Shown: positions 15,379 through 22,735 of the stretch, one piece after another
Layout: each line of letters begins with the position of its first letter
Position numbering within the stretch: position 1 is the stretch's first letter
NCBI RefSeq assembly: GCF_041415945.1
Contig: NZ_JBGCUS010000001.1
Location: 1,612,001-1,676,000, forward strand
DNA from: Ancylobacter sp. IITR112
GTDB lineage: Bacteria > Pseudomonadota > Alphaproteobacteria > Rhizobiales > Xanthobacteraceae
Length of the DNA: 64,000 nt
Direction: 5' to 3'
Notes under the pieces: generated by a model
Told to the model about the DNA's origin: nothing
What the model saw: only the letters and a program-made list of their open reading frames with translations
The model's database searches: none
Program-made: the position numbers and the translations under genes

Positions 15379-15962
15379 TCGAACTTGCCCGCCTCATTCC
15401 CCCACACATCCCAGCCGGGCCGGCTCTGGCGGGAGAACAGGCTGGCGCGCCTTGCCTGCGGCCACGCCGCTTCGCAGCGGGCATAGAATTCATCGGGCTT
15501 ACGGGAATGCTCGCGCGCGAGCCCGTCGAGCGAATCCGCTTCCAGCGTCTCGACGAGGTTGGGAAAGCTCGCCCCGCTCCAGTCGCCGCCGGGCAGGCGG
15601 GCGATGATGTAAGGCTCGTGCAGCGAGCGGGCGACATAGCCCGGCCCCCATTGCAGCTTGCCGTTCACCGTGCGCTTGGCCCAGCCGCCGCCGGTCACCG
15701 GCTTCAGCCCCCACCCGCGGATGACATCGACATGCGCGCCGATGGCGACCAGCGGCCATGTCGTCCACATCACGCACACACCGCCCGGCGCCAGCAAATT
15801 GCCCACCGGCAGCGCGGCGATGTCGGCCAGCGACATGGTGGCGTACTGCGCCTGCGGCGACTTCGCCTCGCCCTTCGCCGAATACAGGTCGAAGTTCCAC
15901 GGCGGATCGAGCTCGACGACGTCATAGGCGAACATGCGCAAGGGTGCGAAAGGCCAGGTCAC
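15360..15962 (-). CDS. MT-A70 family N6-adenine DNA methyltransferase
   Basis: A 200-residue methylase. It has the catalytic DPPW (VELDPPWNF, residues ~18-25), the ATMSLADIAALPV segment and a C-terminal GWDVWGNEAGKF, all typical of the phage MT-A70 family (PF05063). The start is GTG at 15962, overlapping the upstream stop as GTGA; the long frame to 16274 overlaps the HTH gene. It probably methylates adenines in phage DNA for protection or regulation. No cognate nuclease is visible, so it is an orphan enzyme. Confidence 0.9.
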   Translation of the reverse strand: MTWPFAPLRMFAYDVVELDPPWNFDLYSAKGEAKSPQAQYATMSLADIAALPVGNLLAPGGVCVMWTTWPLVAIGAHVDVIRGWGLKPVTGGGWAKRTVNGKLQWGPGYVARSLHEPYIIARLPGGDWSGASFPNLVETLEADSLDGLAREHSRKPDEFYARCEAAWPQARRASLFSRQSRPGWDVWGNEAGKFDQVGGS

Positions 15963-16186
15963 TGCCCCATCTCCCGCATCAGCGCCGTCGTCAGGCGCTC
16001 CCATTCCTTCGGTGACCAGATGCCCGCCCCCGGTGCCAGCGCGCGCTCGACATAGCCGGCGCTGATGCGCAGCTGCCGGGCGATCTCCCAGCGCGGCCGG
16101 CCGAGGGCGTGCAGCCGCCGCACCACGGGCACCACCCGCCGCCAGGGCCGCTTGACGATGAAGATCACCGGCGTGCGCGCGAGCAT
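15959..16186 (-). CDS. Small HTH-like DNA-binding protein
   Basis: A 75-residue basic protein with a likely helix-turn-helix at residues 22-50 (VRRLHALGRPRWEIARQLRI followed by SAGYVERAL). The family is not recognised by name. It is translationally coupled to the methylase through a GTGA overlap and follows the next upstream gene by three bases. A regulator or terminase-like recognition role are both possible. Confidence 0.65.
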   Translation of the reverse strand: MLARTPVIFIVKRPWRRVVPVVRRLHALGRPRWEIARQLRISAGYVERALAPGAGIWSPKEWERLTTALMREMGQ

Positions 16187-16189
16187 GGG

Positions 16190-16579
16190 TCACCACTGCG
16201 TCCGGCTGCCGAGATCGGCGCATTGCGCCGCCGGGCTCCCCGCGCAGCCGCCGGCCGGCTGCAACCGCCGCCACGCCAACGGGCGGGCATCGCCGGAGGA
16301 GGGCACGGCATCGGCGGGCGGGGCCTTGTGCCGTGCGGCAAGCGCGGCCAGCAGCGGGTCGGTGCCGGCGCCGGCCTTACGGCAGTCGAGCGGGCCGTCT
16401 TCGCTGTCGTGCCCGATGCCGAGAAGGAAGGCCCTCTGCTTCGCCGCGTCGGGCGAGCGCCGCCCCAGCCCTTCCGCCTCCATCAGTGCGACGATGCGGG
16501 CATAGGGCAGCCCCTTGGCCACCAGCCGGCGCAAGGCCGCGTCCATTTCCTCGGTCCATCCGCGCGGGTGCCGGCCCAT
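16190..16579 (-). CDS. Hypothetical protein with Myb/SANT-like N-terminus
   Basis: A 129-residue protein. MGRHPRGWTEEMDAALRRLV and the following KGLPYARIVALMEAE helix look like a SANT or GcrA-like DNA-binding helix set. The second half is Ala/Pro-rich and probably disordered. ATG 16579 shares a base with the upstream stop (TGATG). I do not assign a function beyond possible DNA binding. Confidence 0.55.
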   Translation of the reverse strand: MGRHPRGWTEEMDAALRRLVAKGLPYARIVALMEAEGLGRRSPDAAKQRAFLLGIGHDSEDGPLDCRKAGAGTDPLLAALAARHKAPPADAVPSSGDARPLAWRRLQPAGGCAGSPAAQCADLGSRTQW

Positions 16580-17079
16580 CACCGCCCCCCATTCGCTTTG
16601 GCGGAAAGCCGGGCATAGAGGCTCGACATCGCCATCAGCGCGTCGCGCACATCAGGCAGTGCGGCGCGGGCCTCAGCCGGGGTGATCTCCACCCCGCCCT
16701 CGGAGTCCAGCGCCGCGCTGGCGAAGATCTTGGCCGCCGCCTCGCTGGTCTCGCGCATGGCTTCGGCGGTCAGCTGCACGGCGGCGTCACCTTCCGGCGG
16801 CGCGGGCACGAAAAAGCCGCCGGCGCACGCGGCGAGGTATGCCGCCGCCTCGGTGCAGCGAAAGCGCTCGGCCAGCTGGCAGGCATGGGCGAAGGCGAAC
16901 TCGCCCGGCTGGTCCGGGTCCATCTGCCGGTAAAGTGTCGAGCGCGCAATGTTGAGAAAGCCCAAGGCGAGGATCATGCCTTCGCTCGGCGCCCCGTTCG
17001 GCCCGTGCTCGCGGCCGATCTGGTCGAACATCCGGTCAAGTGCCTCGTGGGCGGAGCCGATGGCGGGCCGCTTGGTCAT
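16579..17079 (-). CDS. Phage regulatory CII (CP76)-like protein
   Basis: A 166-residue protein. The N-terminal half (LDRMFDQIGREHGPNGAPSE, then NIARSTLYRQMDPDQPGEFA and FRCTEAAAYLAACAGGFF) follows the pattern of Phage_CP76 regulators (PF06892) of alphaproteobacterial phages, which act in the lysis-lysogeny choice. The C-terminal half is helical, with an acidic ITPAEARAALPDV segment. It lies among early left-operon genes with four-base overlaps on the upstream side. Confidence 0.65.
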   Translation of the reverse strand: MTKRPAIGSAHEALDRMFDQIGREHGPNGAPSEGMILALGFLNIARSTLYRQMDPDQPGEFAFAHACQLAERFRCTEAAAYLAACAGGFFVPAPPEGDAAVQLTAEAMRETSEAAAKIFASAALDSEGGVEITPAEARAALPDVRDALMAMSSLYARLSAKANGGR

Positions 17080-17387
17080 GCCGGCACCTCGCCGGGCAGC
17101 GGCAACCCCGCCTCAAGCTCCGGCACCAGCGCCCGCAACCGGTCGCTGGGCTCCAGAACGGCGAGCACATGGCACACGTCGAAGTCTGCGCTGAAGTCGT
17201 AGCCATGAATTCCACGAAGCTGGAAACACGCCCCAATCTCATGCGCCAACGCCATGCGCGCCGCCGTGGACAGCTTGTCCTCTTTGGACAGCGTCACCAA
17301 GATCGCCAGCGCCCGCTCGGCGGGCCTAGCGTTGAGCCGCATGGTCAGGGTAAGCGGCGTAGGGGCCGGGCTGACAGGCTTTGTCAT
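17076..17387 (-). CDS. Hypothetical early phage protein
   Basis: A 103-residue protein starting MTKPVSPAPTPLTLTMRLNA. It has a Pro-rich leader, then a helical part (ALAILVTLSKEDKLSTAARM) and an acidic C-terminus. No family recognised. Both ends overlap neighbours by four bases, so it belongs to the early operon. Confidence 0.55.
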   Translation of the reverse strand: MTKPVSPAPTPLTLTMRLNARPAERALAILVTLSKEDKLSTAARMALAHEIGACFQLRGIHGYDFSADFDVCHVLAVLEPSDRLRALVPELEAGLPLPGEVPA

Positions 17388-17818
17388 TCGCCGCGCCCCT
17401 CACCATAATGCCGCCAGCGATTGAGCAGGTAGAGAAGCGCGTGGCGGACCAAGGCAATACAGCGGGCAACCCGCTGAACGAACTGAACGTGCAACTGCCG
17501 GGGCGGCTGATGACGCTGGAAATCCTCGTCACCCTTCTCCTGCGGGAGAAGGCGGGCTCCGGCCGCATGCTGGCCCAGGCCCGACAGGCTCTCAGCCACA
17601 TCGAGGCGGAAATCCTGCGCACCACGCCCCCCGGCGAATTGGATTACCCCTTCGCCATCTTCGCCGCCGCCCGCGCTGCGGTCGACAAGATCGCCGCCGA
17701 GGTTGGCTAGCCAGTCCATCGCCAGAACGCGCCGCCACAGCCCGCCGTCGGTGCCGGCGAGGGCATAGGCGGGCTGAAAGCGCAGATAGTCGGGGGGCAG
17801 AATGCGCACCTCTGTCAT
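17384..17818 (-). CDS. Early-operon ORF, possibly interrupted by an antisense gene
   Basis: The 144-residue frame has ATGA-type overlaps with both neighbours, as in the rest of this operon. Its first ~37 residues (MTEVRILPPDYLRFQPAYAL...) and last ~23 (...LLYLLNRWRHYGEGRGE) show normal high GC at third positions and plausible protein texture. The middle reads like the complement of the plus-strand ORF at 17408-17710, whose codon use is better there. It may be a real gene split by an inserted one whose length kept frame, or a gene overlapped by an antisense reading. Uncertain. Confidence 0.4.
   Translation of the reverse strand: MTEVRILPPDYLRFQPAYALAGTDGGLWRRVLAMDWLANLGGDLVDRSAGGGEDGEGVIQFAGGRGAQDFRLDVAESLSGLGQHAAGARLLPQEKGDEDFQRHQPPRQLHVQFVQRVARCIALVRHALLYLLNRWRHYGEGRGE
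17408..17710 (+). CDS. Small helical protein antisense to the early operon
   Basis: A 100-residue ORF beginning MPPAIEQVEKRVADQGNTAG. The central LMTLEILVTLLLREKAGSGR and IFAAARAAVDKIAAEVG segments are amphipathic helices, and third codon positions are about 90% G or C from residue ~35 onward, better than the opposing frame. No convincing ribosome binding site is seen at the ATG. No family recognised. Direction opposes every surrounding gene. Confidence 0.5.
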   Translation: MPPAIEQVEKRVADQGNTAGNPLNELNVQLPGRLMTLEILVTLLLREKAGSGRMLAQARQALSHIEAEILRTTPPGELDYPFAIFAAARAAVDKIAAEVG

Positions 17819-18123
17819 GCGCCGCACTCCTCTGGGGTGAGACTTTCCGCCGCCGGATTATCGTTTTCGTCCGGCGCCCCCGGTGCGAGGGTCGGCGTGT
17901 CGGGGCGGGGCACGTCGGCGGGCCACTCCGCGCCTTCTGGCCAGTTGGCGGCGAACCACTGCATGGCCCGCTCAAGACGCCGGGCGCCGATGTCACCACC
18001 GGCACGAATCCGGGCCAGCCCTTTGCCGTCCCGGAACAGGCGGGTGGAAATCGTCGCCTCTGACAGCCCCGTTGCGGCGCTGTAGGAGGTGCAAATGCGG
18101 AACAGGTGTTCGATGGCGTCCAT
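17815..18123 (-). CDS. Cro-like first gene of the leftward operon
   Basis: A 102-residue protein (MDAIEHLFRICTSYSAATGL...). Residues ~8-60 look like an HTH unit (YSAATGLSEATISTRLFRDG) followed by a Trp-rich WFAANWPEGAEWPADVPRP linker. It is divergent from the CI-like gene and first behind the operator-covered promoter, the classical position of Cro. The ATG lies about nine bases past the -10 element, so the message may be nearly leaderless. The HTH call is by pattern only. Confidence 0.65.
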   Translation of the reverse strand: MDAIEHLFRICTSYSAATGLSEATISTRLFRDGKGLARIRAGGDIGARRLERAMQWFAANWPEGAEWPADVPRPDTPTLAPGAPDENDNPAAESLTPEECGA

Positions 18124-18131
18124 GGCGGCGG

Positions 18132-18161
18132 ACTATGCGGGACATATCCCGCACCTGTCAA
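18132..18161 (-). promoter_or_regulatory. Leftward early promoter overlapping an operator
   Basis: Read on the minus strand, TTGACA (18161-18156) and CATAGT (18137-18132) are 18 bp apart. A 16-bp operator fills the spacer exactly. The predicted start is near 18125, only a few bases before the ATG at 18123. Confidence 0.7.
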
Positions 18162-18210
18162 CGGGATATGTCCCGTTCGCCATTGATGACCTGTGCGGGA
18201 ATAATCCCGC
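18137..18210. promoter_or_regulatory. Three 16-bp repressor operators between cro-like and cI-like genes
   Basis: GCGGGACATATCCCGC at 18137-18152, ACGGGATATGTCCCGT at 18161-18176 and GCGGGAATAATCCCGC at 18195-18210 share the dyad CGGGAnnnnTCCCG. The first sits between -35 and -10 of the leftward promoter and the second covers its -35 edge. The third ends one base before the T preceding the repressor ATG at 18212, which suggests autoregulation. Centres are 24 and 34 bp apart. Confidence 0.85.
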
Positions 18211-18211
18211 T

Positions 18212-18871
18212 ATGAATCGACCGATACTTTCACGGATAGAGGCGCGGCTTGCCGTCGTCAGGGAGACGGACGGCAAGTCGGAAGCGGCCGTGTGTCGCGA
18301 GGCTGGCCTTGGCCGCGATGCGATCCGTGACATTCGGAGGCGGGAAGGGGTTCTCCCCCGGCTAGACACTCTCGCCGCACTTGCCGTGCCGTTGCGGACG
18401 ACCCCGGAATGGCTTGCCTTTGGTCGCGGGTGGGAAGACCCCGGCCTAGTCGCTCAGGGACTCAGGCCGGTCCCTCTGGTCTCGTGGGTGGCGGCGTCCG
18501 CTTTTGCCGAAACCACGTTTGGCGCCGGGCTTCCGGCCGACCTACCCACCATCAATGTCCCTGATCTTCCGGCGGGCGAGTACATTGCCCTCAAGGTGCA
18601 GGGCGATTCAATGAACCGCATTGCCGTCGATGGGTCGACCATCATCGTCAGGCTGAACGACAAGGAACTTCTCGACCGCGCGTTCTATGTCTTCATGGGC
18701 ACCGACGGCACGACGTTCAAACGCTACCGTGCCAAAGAGGGCCCGCAACGGCTCGAGGCTTACTCGACATCGGACCATCCGACTATCTACCCATCCGAGC
18801 GAATCGAGGTGGTCGGCAGGGTCATCAGGGTCATAACAGACCTTTATCGCCCCGGCCCCGCACGGCTTTAG
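18212..18871 (+). CDS. CI/LexA-like phage repressor with S24 domain
   Basis: A 219-residue repressor. Residues ~8-70 form an HTH domain (AAVCREAGLGRDAIRDIRRR). A linker follows with a possible Ala105-Gly106 self-cleavage bond (TTFGAGLPAD). The peptidase S24 domain has Ser133 in VQGDSMN and Lys170 in GTTFKRY as the catalytic pair. It should hold the lysogenic state by binding the flanking CGGGAnnnnTCCCG operators and be cleaved on RecA activation. ATG 18212 follows operator three directly; the long frame from 18089 runs through the operators and is not used. Confidence 0.93.
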   Translation: MNRPILSRIEARLAVVRETDGKSEAAVCREAGLGRDAIRDIRRREGVLPRLDTLAALAVPLRTTPEWLAFGRGWEDPGLVAQGLRPVPLVSWVAASAFAETTFGAGLPADLPTINVPDLPAGEYIALKVQGDSMNRIAVDGSTIIVRLNDKELLDRAFYVFMGTDGTTFKRYRAKEGPQRLEAYSTSDHPTIYPSERIEVVGRVIRVITDLYRPGPARL

Positions 18872-19710
18872 GCCCGCTTCTTCCGGGCCGTCGCCAGCAG
18901 CAGGTTCAACGCCTCCCTTTCGACAGCGTCGACAGCCCCGTCGTGCCGTGCCAACTCGAGTGCGTAGCGCCCGATGAGTGCCAGATTGTCGTCGTCCCGC
19001 GCGATCTTCCCAACAGCCTGCACATAGGACCGGCGCGTTGGCGTAAGCCCCTGCGCGAGAAACGCCATTTCCGCCACTAGGTCTGCGTCGCCATCGAGGC
19101 CGACACCTGCGAGCCGTTCCCTCACATACGCCACCTCAATGCGGGCCTCCGCCTCCGACCGGCCCCCATCAAGCAGGCTCAGATAAGCCAGTATCTTGAG
19201 GCCTGGCAGGGTCGCATCTCTTGCCTCTTCCGCACGCGCCCTATGCGCGACACGCGCTTCATGGCGGGCGGAATAGTCAACCTTTGGTTTAGCAGCCTTT
19301 GCGGGCCTTCGGTCGAACGCGTCTTCGTTATAAATGGCAAGTTTATCGAAGAACGCGATATGATCACTTACCAGATGTCCAGAGCGTAATTCGCGAACAC
19401 TCTCCATTCGATCCACGCGGAACGTCCGCATTGACTCGCGCATAGTGCAAAGCCCTCGCACATATACGCCGCCGCCATTCCAGAATACTTGGTGGCACAG
19501 CACGTCACGACTGGTCCACTGACCCTGAGAGTCGACATAATCGAAGCTGATAAATAGGCCCTCTGCGTCGGTGGGGTCATCGTTGCCCGGGTTTATCTCG
19601 ATCATCTCGCCAGTGTCGGCGTTCGTGACCTCGACGATGTCGGCCCGTGCAAACTTGCGCCACGGCTCCTCTGGCGCACCCTTCGCACCGAACCAGTCCA
19701 GAAGCCCCAT
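18868..19710 (-). CDS. WYL domain plus TerB-like protein in the immunity region
   Basis: 280 residues. After a short N-terminal segment (MGLLDWFGAK...), residues ~45-105 resemble a WYL domain: FISFDYVDSQGQWTSRDVLC, the VYVRGLCTMRESMRTFRVDR strand pair and an Arg-rich end. A charged Ala/Arg-rich linker follows (130-165). Residues ~165-275 look like two TerB-type helical repeats ending YALELARHDGAVDAVEREAL. No HTH is visible. The gene converges on the repressor (4-bp overlap) and diverges from the right operon, with two operators upstream. WYL proteins often sense nucleotides and control defence genes, so a ligand-sensing regulator or lysogen-expressed defence protein are the main guesses. Confidence 0.78.
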   Translation of the reverse strand: MGLLDWFGAKGAPEEPWRKFARADIVEVTNADTGEMIEINPGNDDPTDAEGLFISFDYVDSQGQWTSRDVLCHQVFWNGGGVYVRGLCTMRESMRTFRVDRMESVRELRSGHLVSDHIAFFDKLAIYNEDAFDRRPAKAAKPKVDYSARHEARVAHRARAEEARDATLPGLKILAYLSLLDGGRSEAEARIEVAYVRERLAGVGLDGDADLVAEMAFLAQGLTPTRRSYVQAVGKIARDDDNLALIGRYALELARHDGAVDAVEREALNLLLATARKKRA

Positions 19711-19763
19711 TCCCGCCTCCCTATCGCCAAACGAGTATTGCGCATCGTGACACCTCCAGCGAA

Positions 19764-19816
19764 GCGGGACATATCCCGTCTTTGTTGTTGACGCGGGACA
19801 TATCCCGCATCATAGT
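19764..19816 (+). promoter_or_regulatory. Rightward promoter with two repressor operators
   Basis: GCGGGACATATCCCGT (19764-19779) and GCGGGACATATCCCGC (19793-19808) match the operators at 18137-18210. TTGACG at 19788-19793 and CATAGT at 19811-19816 are 17 bp apart, with the second operator in the spacer. This mirrors the leftward promoter and should place the right operon, and perhaps the divergent WYL-TerB gene, under the same repressor. Confidence 0.75.
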
Positions 19817-19847
19817 CGCCCCCAATCCACGCGATTGGGAGCGACGC

Positions 19848-20378
19848 ATGCACCCCGCCCACCACGAATCTGCGCTTGCCGCGTTCTTCCGCCGCCATGG
19901 CCTTGTCGCCCCCCACACGGAATGTGACGGGCTGATCGAACGCCACGGCCTGGTGCTGGCCATGGGCTTCGCGATGCGCGAGGCGCATTTCCGCGCCACC
20001 CCGGCGGAGGGCGGCGCCTTCGCCTTCGGCAACCACGTCTTTCCGGTTGACGACTGGATGGCCGCCAGCGGCGACGCCCACGCCTTCGCCCAGCTGGCGG
20101 CCGAGGTCGCCGACACCCGCCGCCTCGCGCAGCGTGATCGCCCCTTCGAGGCGCTGGTGGACCGCATGGCGCTGGATATGCGCCGGCTCGATCTCGCCGG
20201 CATCCCCGTCACGGCGGATGTGCTGGCCTGCGAGGGCTACACCTCGGCGGAAATCACCGAGGCGGGCATGACGGCGGCCCAGCTGGCGGAGGCGATGAAG
20301 GTCGCCCAGGCCCGCTACTGGCAATCCCGCAAGGCCAAGACCGAGAAGGCCGCCGCCCGCCTTTGCGAGGCCGCGTGA
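19848..20378 (+). CDS. First gene of right operon, hypothetical
   Basis: A 176-residue protein (MHPAHHESALAAFFRRHGLV...). It has an N-terminal His-rich helix, a FGNHVFPVDDWMAASG motif near 65-80 and a C-terminal DVLACEGYTSAEITEAGMTA segment followed by a basic Ala/Lys tail. GGGAGCGAC precedes the ATG. No named family recognised. Being first behind the repressed rightward promoter, it should be expressed early on induction. Confidence 0.65.
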   Translation: MHPAHHESALAAFFRRHGLVAPHTECDGLIERHGLVLAMGFAMREAHFRATPAEGGAFAFGNHVFPVDDWMAASGDAHAFAQLAAEVADTRRLAQRDRPFEALVDRMALDMRRLDLAGIPVTADVLACEGYTSAEITEAGMTAAQLAEAMKVAQARYWQSRKAKTEKAAARLCEAA

Positions 20379-20491
20379 TGGGCACCGCCGCGCTCTGCCT
20401 CGCCATCGCGTTTTTCTGCGCCCTCATCGGCCTTGGCGTCGCCATGGCCTATCACCTCTGCTTCGGCCTGGCGGAGGAAGACGGCGAATGA
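20378..20491 (+). CDS. Single-pass membrane microprotein
   Basis: A 37-residue ORF, MGTAALCLAIAFFCALIGLG followed by VAMAYHLCFGLAEEDGE. Almost the whole length is one hydrophobic helix with an acidic end. The ATG shares a base with the upstream TGA, and its own stop overlaps the next start by four bases (ATGA), so it sits tightly in the operon. Function unknown. Confidence 0.6.
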   Translation: MGTAALCLAIAFFCALIGLGVAMAYHLCFGLAEEDGE

Positions 20492-21150
20492 GCCTCCCGC
20501 CCCGCGTCTGGAAGCAGTCCCGTTATGGCCGCGCGCTCGATCTTGTCGAGCCGCGCGCGGAAGAGGTGAGCTTTGCCGAGATCGCGGACCAGCTGTCGCT
20601 GATCAATCGGTACGTCGGCGCTTCCACCGTCGCCGTCTCGGTCGCCAACCACACGCTCATCGCCTTCCGCGCGGCGGAGCGTGCCGGCGCCACCGAGCGG
20701 GAGAGGGCGCTCGTGCTGCTGCACGACGCGCTTGAGACCCGCATTGGCGACAAGGCCACCCCGGTCAAGGCGATGGAATTCGCCGTTGCCCGGCAGATGT
20801 TCGGCCTCCCCTTTGAGGACTCGTTGCGCCAGCTGATGGCGGAAATCGAGCGTCGGCATGATACCGCCATCTATGCCGCCGCCGGCATTGCCCCGCCCAG
20901 CGAGGCGGAGCGCGCCTTCGTCAAGCACTGCGACATCGTCGCGCTCAACACCGAGCGGCGGGATTTCCTCGCGCCCCCACCGATGCCATGGGGCGCGGAC
21001 ATCGAGGCCGTGCCTGCGCTTTCCAGCCGCCAGCGCCTTCTGCCGCCGCCCGCCGCGTCGCTGGCGCTGCATGAACTTTTCATCAGCCACCTGCCCGGCG
21101 CCCGCGCCCAAAGCGCCCGCGCCGCGCCCATCACGCAGAGGTCCGCATGA
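20488..21150 (+). CDS. HD-domain phosphohydrolase, YfbR-like
   Basis: A 220-residue protein. The metal-binding set is visible: VANHTLIAFRAAE with the first His, LVLLHDALETRIGD with the HD pair around residues 77-80, and a later HCDIVALNTERRDFL segment with the distal Asp. This is the pattern of nucleotidase-type HD hydrolases found in many phages (5'-nucleotidase YfbR relatives). It may adjust dNMP pools for replication. The C-terminal 60 residues are Pro/Ala-rich and probably disordered. Confidence 0.8.
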   Translation: MSLPPRVWKQSRYGRALDLVEPRAEEVSFAEIADQLSLINRYVGASTVAVSVANHTLIAFRAAERAGATERERALVLLHDALETRIGDKATPVKAMEFAVARQMFGLPFEDSLRQLMAEIERRHDTAIYAAAGIAPPSEAERAFVKHCDIVALNTERRDFLAPPPMPWGADIEAVPALSSRQRLLPPPAASLALHELFISHLPGARAQSARAAPITQRSA

Positions 21151-21380
21151 GCCTCGCCCAGGATCGCCAGCGCCGCCGCCAGTTGGCGGAAGACTATGCC
21201 GCCCGGCGCCGCAAGTTCGCGCCGATTTCGGAGGTGGAGCAGCAGCTCAAGAAGCTGACACACCGCCTTCTGCGCAGCGAGGTGGCGGAAGCCAAGGCCG
21301 CCCGCCGCAAGGCCAACGCCGCCACCCGCACTGGCAGCCTCGCCGCCGATCTCGATCTCTTCACCGTCAACCACGGCTGA
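21147..21380 (+). CDS. Small coiled-coil-like hypothetical protein
   Basis: 77 residues, highly charged and helical (MSLAQDRQRRRQLAEDYAAR, then SEVEQQLKKLTHRLLRSEVA). It could form a coiled coil at residues 25-60. The start overlaps the HD gene stop by four bases. No family recognised. Confidence 0.6.
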   Translation: MSLAQDRQRRRQLAEDYAARRRKFAPISEVEQQLKKLTHRLLRSEVAEAKAARRKANAATRTGSLAADLDLFTVNHG

Positions 21381-21403
21381 CTGCCGGCCCGCAGGGGATT
21401 CCT

Positions 21404-21754
21404 ATGACCACGCGCATCATTCGCAGCCTCTTTCAGGCGCTCGGCCTCTCCAATCGGGGGCGCTTCGAAGAGAAGGCCAACGCCGAAATGCAGCGCCTCA
21501 TCGACGCGCTGCAGGAGCACCCCGACGAGAAGGCCAAGGGCACGCTCACCCTCACCATCGACTTCGTGAAGCTGGGCGACCGCATGGACATGAAGCCCCA
21601 GGTCAAGGCCAAGCTGCCCGAAGAGAAGGGCTTCACCTCCACCCCGTTCTGGGTGGTCGAGGGTGGCCTGTCCGTTCAGCACCCCAGCCAGTCCGACATG
21701 TTCGGCGGCCCGTCCGAAGTCGGCGAGCGCCGCCGCACGGCCGAGCCGGCCTGA
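21404..21754 (+). CDS. Hypothetical phage protein
   Basis: A 116-residue protein starting MTTRIIRSLFQALGLSNRGR. It has an amphipathic helix in the first 45 residues and a beta segment GTLTLTIDFVKLGDRMDMKP. The QSDMFGG tail is like the C-terminal tags of some phage recombination or replication partners. No family recognised. The gene lies 23 bp after its neighbour and 42 bp before the DUF2303 gene. Confidence 0.6.
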   Translation: MTTRIIRSLFQALGLSNRGRFEEKANAEMQRLIDALQEHPDEKAKGTLTLTIDFVKLGDRMDMKPQVKAKLPEEKGFTSTPFWVVEGGLSVQHPSQSDMFGGPSEVGERRRTAEPA

Positions 21755-21796
21755 CTCCACACCCTCGATTCACCCCGCTGACAGGAGCACCCTCCC

Positions 21797-22726
21797 GTGT
21801 CCATCACCGAGCAAAAGCCGGACCTGCCGCCCGCGGCATCCGCGCGGTACATCGCCGAACTCGCCCGCGACGCCGAGGCGCCGACGCTTATCAGCATCCC
21901 GACCGCAGGGCTGGGCGCCGGTCTGCCGGCCACGGTTCCGGCCCTGTGGGACCGCAAGAGCCAGCGCGTCATCCCGGTCTTTGACGAGATCGAGCGCTAT
22001 CGCCAGGGGCCGGCGCGCATCAAGGGCACCGCTGTCGTCGACACGCTGGAAAGCTTCATCGGGCTGGTGAACCGGCACAAGAGCGAGGACAGCGTCATCT
22101 TCGCCGCGACGTCGTGGCCCAAGCCCTCGCTCACGGCGGTGATCGACTATTACACCCTCACCCACGGCACGGCGCACAAGCAGCACCGCGTGGCCTATGC
22201 CTTCCCCCTCACCGAGGAATTCAAGGCGTGGGTGGCCGGCAACGGCAAGCCGATGGAGCAGCAGGCCTTCGCCGAGTTCCTCGAGGAGCACGCGTCCGAA
22301 CTCTCCGCCCCGTTCGAGCAGGAGAAGACGGACTATCAGCCGCTCTTCAAGGAGCGCTTCGCCCTGCCGAATGAGCTGCTCGAATTGTCCCGGCACCTCG
22401 AGGTCAATGTCGGCGCCAAGATGAAGCAGGGCTACCGGCTGCAGACGGGCGAGCGGCAGATCGTGTTCGAGACCGAGCACATGAATGCCAAGGGCGAGCC
22501 GATCGATATTCCCGGCATCTTCATGATCCAGCTGCCGCCCTTCGTCGATGGCGATGTCGTCCGCATTCCCGCCCGCATCCGCTATCGCGCGGGGCAGGGC
22601 GGGGTGACGTGGTTCTACCAGCTGTACCGCTGGGAATATTGGCTGCGCACCCGCGTGCAGAACGACCTGCTCAAGGCCGGGAAGGATACCGGCCTGCCGA
22701 CCTTCGAAGGCTCCCCCGAATCCTGA
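21797..22726 (+). CDS. DUF2303 family protein, YfdQ-like
   Basis: A 309-residue protein matching DUF2303 (PF10065), known from E. coli prophage protein YfdQ. Recognisable parts are the SFIGLVNRHKSEDSVIFAAT segment, AVIDYYTLTHGTAHKQHRVAY, FKAWVAGNGKPMEQQAFAEF, and a C-terminal half with MQLPPFVDGD-like and RYRAGQGGVTWFYQLYR motifs. Length is normal. The biochemical function is unknown; members sit in phage early regions beside recombination and replication genes, as here. Confidence 0.88.
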   Translation: MSITEQKPDLPPAASARYIAELARDAEAPTLISIPTAGLGAGLPATVPALWDRKSQRVIPVFDEIERYRQGPARIKGTAVVDTLESFIGLVNRHKSEDSVIFAATSWPKPSLTAVIDYYTLTHGTAHKQHRVAYAFPLTEEFKAWVAGNGKPMEQQAFAEFLEEHASELSAPFEQEKTDYQPLFKERFALPNELLELSRHLEVNVGAKMKQGYRLQTGERQIVFETEHMNAKGEPIDIPGIFMIQLPPFVDGDVVRIPARIRYRAGQGGVTWFYQLYRWEYWLRTRVQNDLLKAGKDTGLPTFEGSPES

Positions 22727-22735
22727 TCCTCCCCC

